The notes beneath the pieces are model-generated. The model searched no databases. It was not told the DNA's origin and saw nothing but the letters and a program-made list of their open reading frames with translations. DNA of 64,000 nt from an uncultured Aquimarina sp. (lineage in GTDB: Bacteria > Bacteroidota > Bacteroidia > Flavobacteriales > Flavobacteriaceae). Shown piece after piece: positions 61,841-64,000 of the stretch. A program made the position numbers and the translations under genes. Where the stretch lies: contig CANMSL010000017.1 in NCBI GenBank assembly GCA_947500505.1, forward strand, positions 1-64,000, read 5' to 3'. How positions within the stretch are numbered: position 1 is the stretch's first letter; the number at the start of each line of letters is the position of its first letter.

Positions 61841-62833
61841 GTGAAGATAGCGGTAGTCATATTAAATTGGAATGGGCGTTCATTATTAGAACAGTTTCTT
61901 CCATCCGTAGTAAAGTATTCTAAAGAAGCTACTATTTATATGGCGGATAATGCATCAACAGATGATTCTGTTGACTACGTAAGCATTTCTTTTCCTGAAA
62001 TCAGAATTATAAAAAATGAAGTAAACGGAGGCTATGCTAAAGGATATAACGATGCATTGGCGAAAGTTGATGCAGAGATAGTTTGTTTACTCAATAGTGA
62101 TGTAGAAGTAACCGAAAATTGGCTCACTCCTATCATCAATGCTTTTGAAGTTTCAGAAAAAATTGGAGCTATACAACCGAAAATTCTGGATTATAAAAGG
62201 AAAAATAAATTTGAATATGCAGGTGCAGCCGGAGGTTTTCTGGATAAATTTGGATACCCATATTGTCGCGGAAGAATTTTTGAAACTTTGGAAGAAGACA
62301 TCGGACAATATAACGATACATTGGATATTTTTTGGGCAAGTGGTGCCTGTCTCTTTATCAGAAAAGCTGTTTTTGAAGAAGTTGGAAAACTTGATGAAGA
62401 CTTTTTTGCACATCAGGAAGAAATTGACCTTTGCTGGCGTGTTCGAAATTATGGATATGATATTCAATATGTAGGGTTATCTGAAGTGTATCATTTAGGA
62501 GGAGCAACATTAGAAACCATAAATCCAAAAAAAACTTTTCTAAACTTCAGGAACAATTTACTAATGATGGTAAAAAATACTTCCGGAACATTTATCTGGT
62601 TCATTATTTTCGTTCGTATGCTATTAGATGGAGTTGCGGCTTTCAAATTTATTATAGAAAGAAAACCTTCGCATTGTTTAGCTATTCTTAAAGCTCATTT
62701 GAGCTTCTATAGAAATTTGCCAACTTTTGTTAAAAAACGAAAAAAACCTAAGGATCAAAGGAAATATTATTCCATTTCTTCCGTTGTATGGCAGTATTAT
62801 ATTTTAAACAAAAAACTATTTAACCGTTTGTAA
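61841..62833 (+). CDS. Glycosyltransferase family 2
   Basis: 330 residues from GTG 61841 (no ATG nearby in frame). VVILNWNGRSLLEQFL, ADNASTDDSV, LLNSDVEVTENWL (the DxD-like site) and HQEEIDLCWRVRNYGYDIQY are GT2 signatures. A C-terminal hydrophobic segment (FIWFIIFVRMLLDGVAAF) anchors it. It transfers a sugar to a surface polymer; acceptor unknown. Confidence 0.88.
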   Translation: MKIAVVILNWNGRSLLEQFLPSVVKYSKEATIYMADNASTDDSVDYVSISFPEIRIIKNEVNGGYAKGYNDALAKVDAEIVCLLNSDVEVTENWLTPIINAFEVSEKIGAIQPKILDYKRKNKFEYAGAAGGFLDKFGYPYCRGRIFETLEEDIGQYNDTLDIFWASGACLFIRKAVFEEVGKLDEDFFAHQEEIDLCWRVRNYGYDIQYVGLSEVYHLGGATLETINPKKTFLNFRNNLLMMVKNTSGTFIWFIIFVRMLLDGVAAFKFIIERKPSHCLAILKAHLSFYRNLPTFVKKRKKPKDQRKYYSISSVVWQYYILNKKLFNRL

Positions 62834-62933
62834 GGTTATATTCATTAAATTATTGTTAACAACACTACATTACGTCACAATTTTAATAATTTTGAGTTAT
62901 ATAACCTGAATAAGACTAAAAACACATTTTCTA

Positions 62934-63800
62934 ATGAAAAAAGCAATGATTATCGGAGCTTCAATGGCTGTATTATTATCTTCTTGTGTATCACAAAAGA
63001 AATTTTCAGACCTGGAAGCTAAACAAAAAGAAACCCAAGATTTATTAAATACCGCAACGGTTAAACTAAACAACTGCCTTGAAGAAAAAGCAAGTGAAAG
63101 TTCTGAATTGAAAGTTTTAAGAGATCAGGTAAATAATCTTAAAAACCAAAACTCTGCTTTACTAAACAACGTTGGTAATCTTGCTACATTATCAACTAAA
63201 GAGGCGGAGAACCTAGAAAGATCTTTGGAAAGCATCAAAGAAAAGGATTTACAAATAAAGACTATGAATGATGCATTAAATAAAAAAGATTCTGTAACGC
63301 TTGCCTTAGTAACCAGTTTAAAGGGAGCACTAGGAAACCTAGCTGATGAAGATATTGAAGTTAATGTAGAAAAAGGTGTGGTATATGTATCCATTTCTGA
63401 CAAATTACTATTTAAGAGTGGTAGTTATAATGTTTCTACAAGAGCTAAAGAGGTATTAGGCAAAGTTGCTAAGGTAGTAAATGACAAGCCGGATATCGAG
63501 TTTTTGGTAGAGGGACACACGGATAATGTACCAATAAAAAACAAGGTATTACTAGACAACTGGGATCTTAGTGTAAAAAGAGCAACATCTGTCGTGAGAG
63601 TACTGCAAAATGATTTTGGTGTAGATCCTAAGCGTATGACCGCAGCAGGACGCAGTTACTATATTCCTATTGCAGATAACACTACGGCAGAAAACAGATC
63701 CAAAAATAGACGTACTAGAATTGTTGTACTTCCTAAATTAGATCAATTCTATAATATGATTGAAGATGGAATGAAAAAAGCTACCGAAGGCGGTAACTAA
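62934..63800 (+). CDS. OmpA-family lipoprotein with coiled-coil
   Basis: 288 residues. Lipobox LLSSC (Cys18), then a coiled coil (KFSDLEAKQKETQDLLNTAT... about residues 24-130), and a C-terminal OmpA domain (EFLVEGHTDNVPI, then TAAGRSYYIPIADNTTAENR with RSKNRRTRIVV). It links outer membrane to peptidoglycan (Asp and Arg of the diaminopimelate pocket are present). Confidence 0.9.
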   Translation: MKKAMIIGASMAVLLSSCVSQKKFSDLEAKQKETQDLLNTATVKLNNCLEEKASESSELKVLRDQVNNLKNQNSALLNNVGNLATLSTKEAENLERSLESIKEKDLQIKTMNDALNKKDSVTLALVTSLKGALGNLADEDIEVNVEKGVVYVSISDKLLFKSGSYNVSTRAKEVLGKVAKVVNDKPDIEFLVEGHTDNVPIKNKVLLDNWDLSVKRATSVVRVLQNDFGVDPKRMTAAGRSYYIPIADNTTAENRSKNRRTRIVVLPKLDQFYNMIEDGMKKATEGGN

Positions 63801-63820
63801 AAATGATTAAAAACATATTT

Positions 63821-63854
63821 AAAAAGGGGTCTATTTAAAAATAGACCCCTTTTT
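63821..63854 (+). terminator. Rho-independent terminator
   Basis: AAAAAGGGGTCTAT / ATAGACCCCTTTTT perfect 14-bp stem with a T-run, after the OmpA gene. Confidence 0.85.
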
Positions 63855-64000
63855 TAGTATTCTCTTTACAATAAGTAATTTCTTCTGCTCTTGGTTGCTA
63901 TTTTATTTGATTAGATCAATATTTCAAAGTGGTATAAATACCATCTAAAAGTTGATGGTGTGTGATTTTAAATAGCCAAAAGATAAATTACTTATTGGAA
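63855..64000. other. Right edge, no complete gene
   Basis: Only 146 bases. On the minus strand 17 codons ending in Phe-stop (...GYLKSHTINF) could be the tail of a gene lying beyond the window, as outer-membrane barrels often end in Phe, but this is too short to support a call. Confidence 0.2.

Noticed and set aside
1..64000. rRNA and tRNA genes
   Set aside because: I looked for conserved 16S/23S motifs and for cloverleaf TTCGA loops with CCA-type ends in the gaps and found none; the TTCGA sites seen are in repeats.

Overview
The window reads as a chromosomal segment of a marine-type flavobacterium (Bacteroidetes, Flavobacteriaceae; an Aquimarina-like genome is my guess, not shown). Support for this: low G+C, absence of Shine-Dalgarno sites, promoters of the form TAnnTTTG, YfhO, a TonB-dependent receptor, a DUF4834 protein, and a probable capA/capB sulfonolipid pair typical of gliding Bacteroidetes. 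No rRNA, tRNA or CRISPR array was seen.

Accessory part (1 to about 15,850). The left edge is the 5' part of a group IIC intron with its reverse transcriptase on the minus strand. Next come a duplicated PD40 lipoprotein, an alpha/beta hydrolase and an ECF sigma factor with its membrane partner. From about 5,780 to 13,000 small genes of mostly unknown function alternate with 130-210 bp non-coding spacers that carry terminal inverted repeats and internal hairpins. This gives the region the look of an integron-like cassette array. A decayed IS1182 copy and an internally deleted derivative of it both sit in such spacers. AraC regulators, a VOC protein, a DinB protein, a decayed zinc-ribbon gene, an IS66 relic and a relic of a group IIC intron 3' end complete the region.

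Core part (15,878 to 64,000). Ordinary housekeeping genes follow: bcp, nth (without its iron-sulfur cluster), an ECF sigma factor, uvrA, a flippase / glycosyltransferase / YfhO block, the capA/capB pair, oligopeptidase B, ybaB, threonine aldolase, a zinc metalloprotease, prfB with its programmed frameshift, arsC, fumC, a PLP lyase with a divergent Lrp regulator, an MFS exporter, an LpxR-like protein, holA, a GT2 enzyme and an OmpA lipoprotein. Among them are less ordinary loci: two paralogous secreted proteins around an amidohydrolase, with possible sigma-54 sites; a TraO-like protein next to a TraQ-like/PKD lipoprotein with no other conjugation genes; and a beta-barrel protein with a very charged tail.

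The most novel signal I see is a tandem pair of 28-residue microproteins downstream of fumC (53,710-54,010, minus strand). They are 20/28 identical, with many synonymous codon differences. The cassette-like spacer array comes second.
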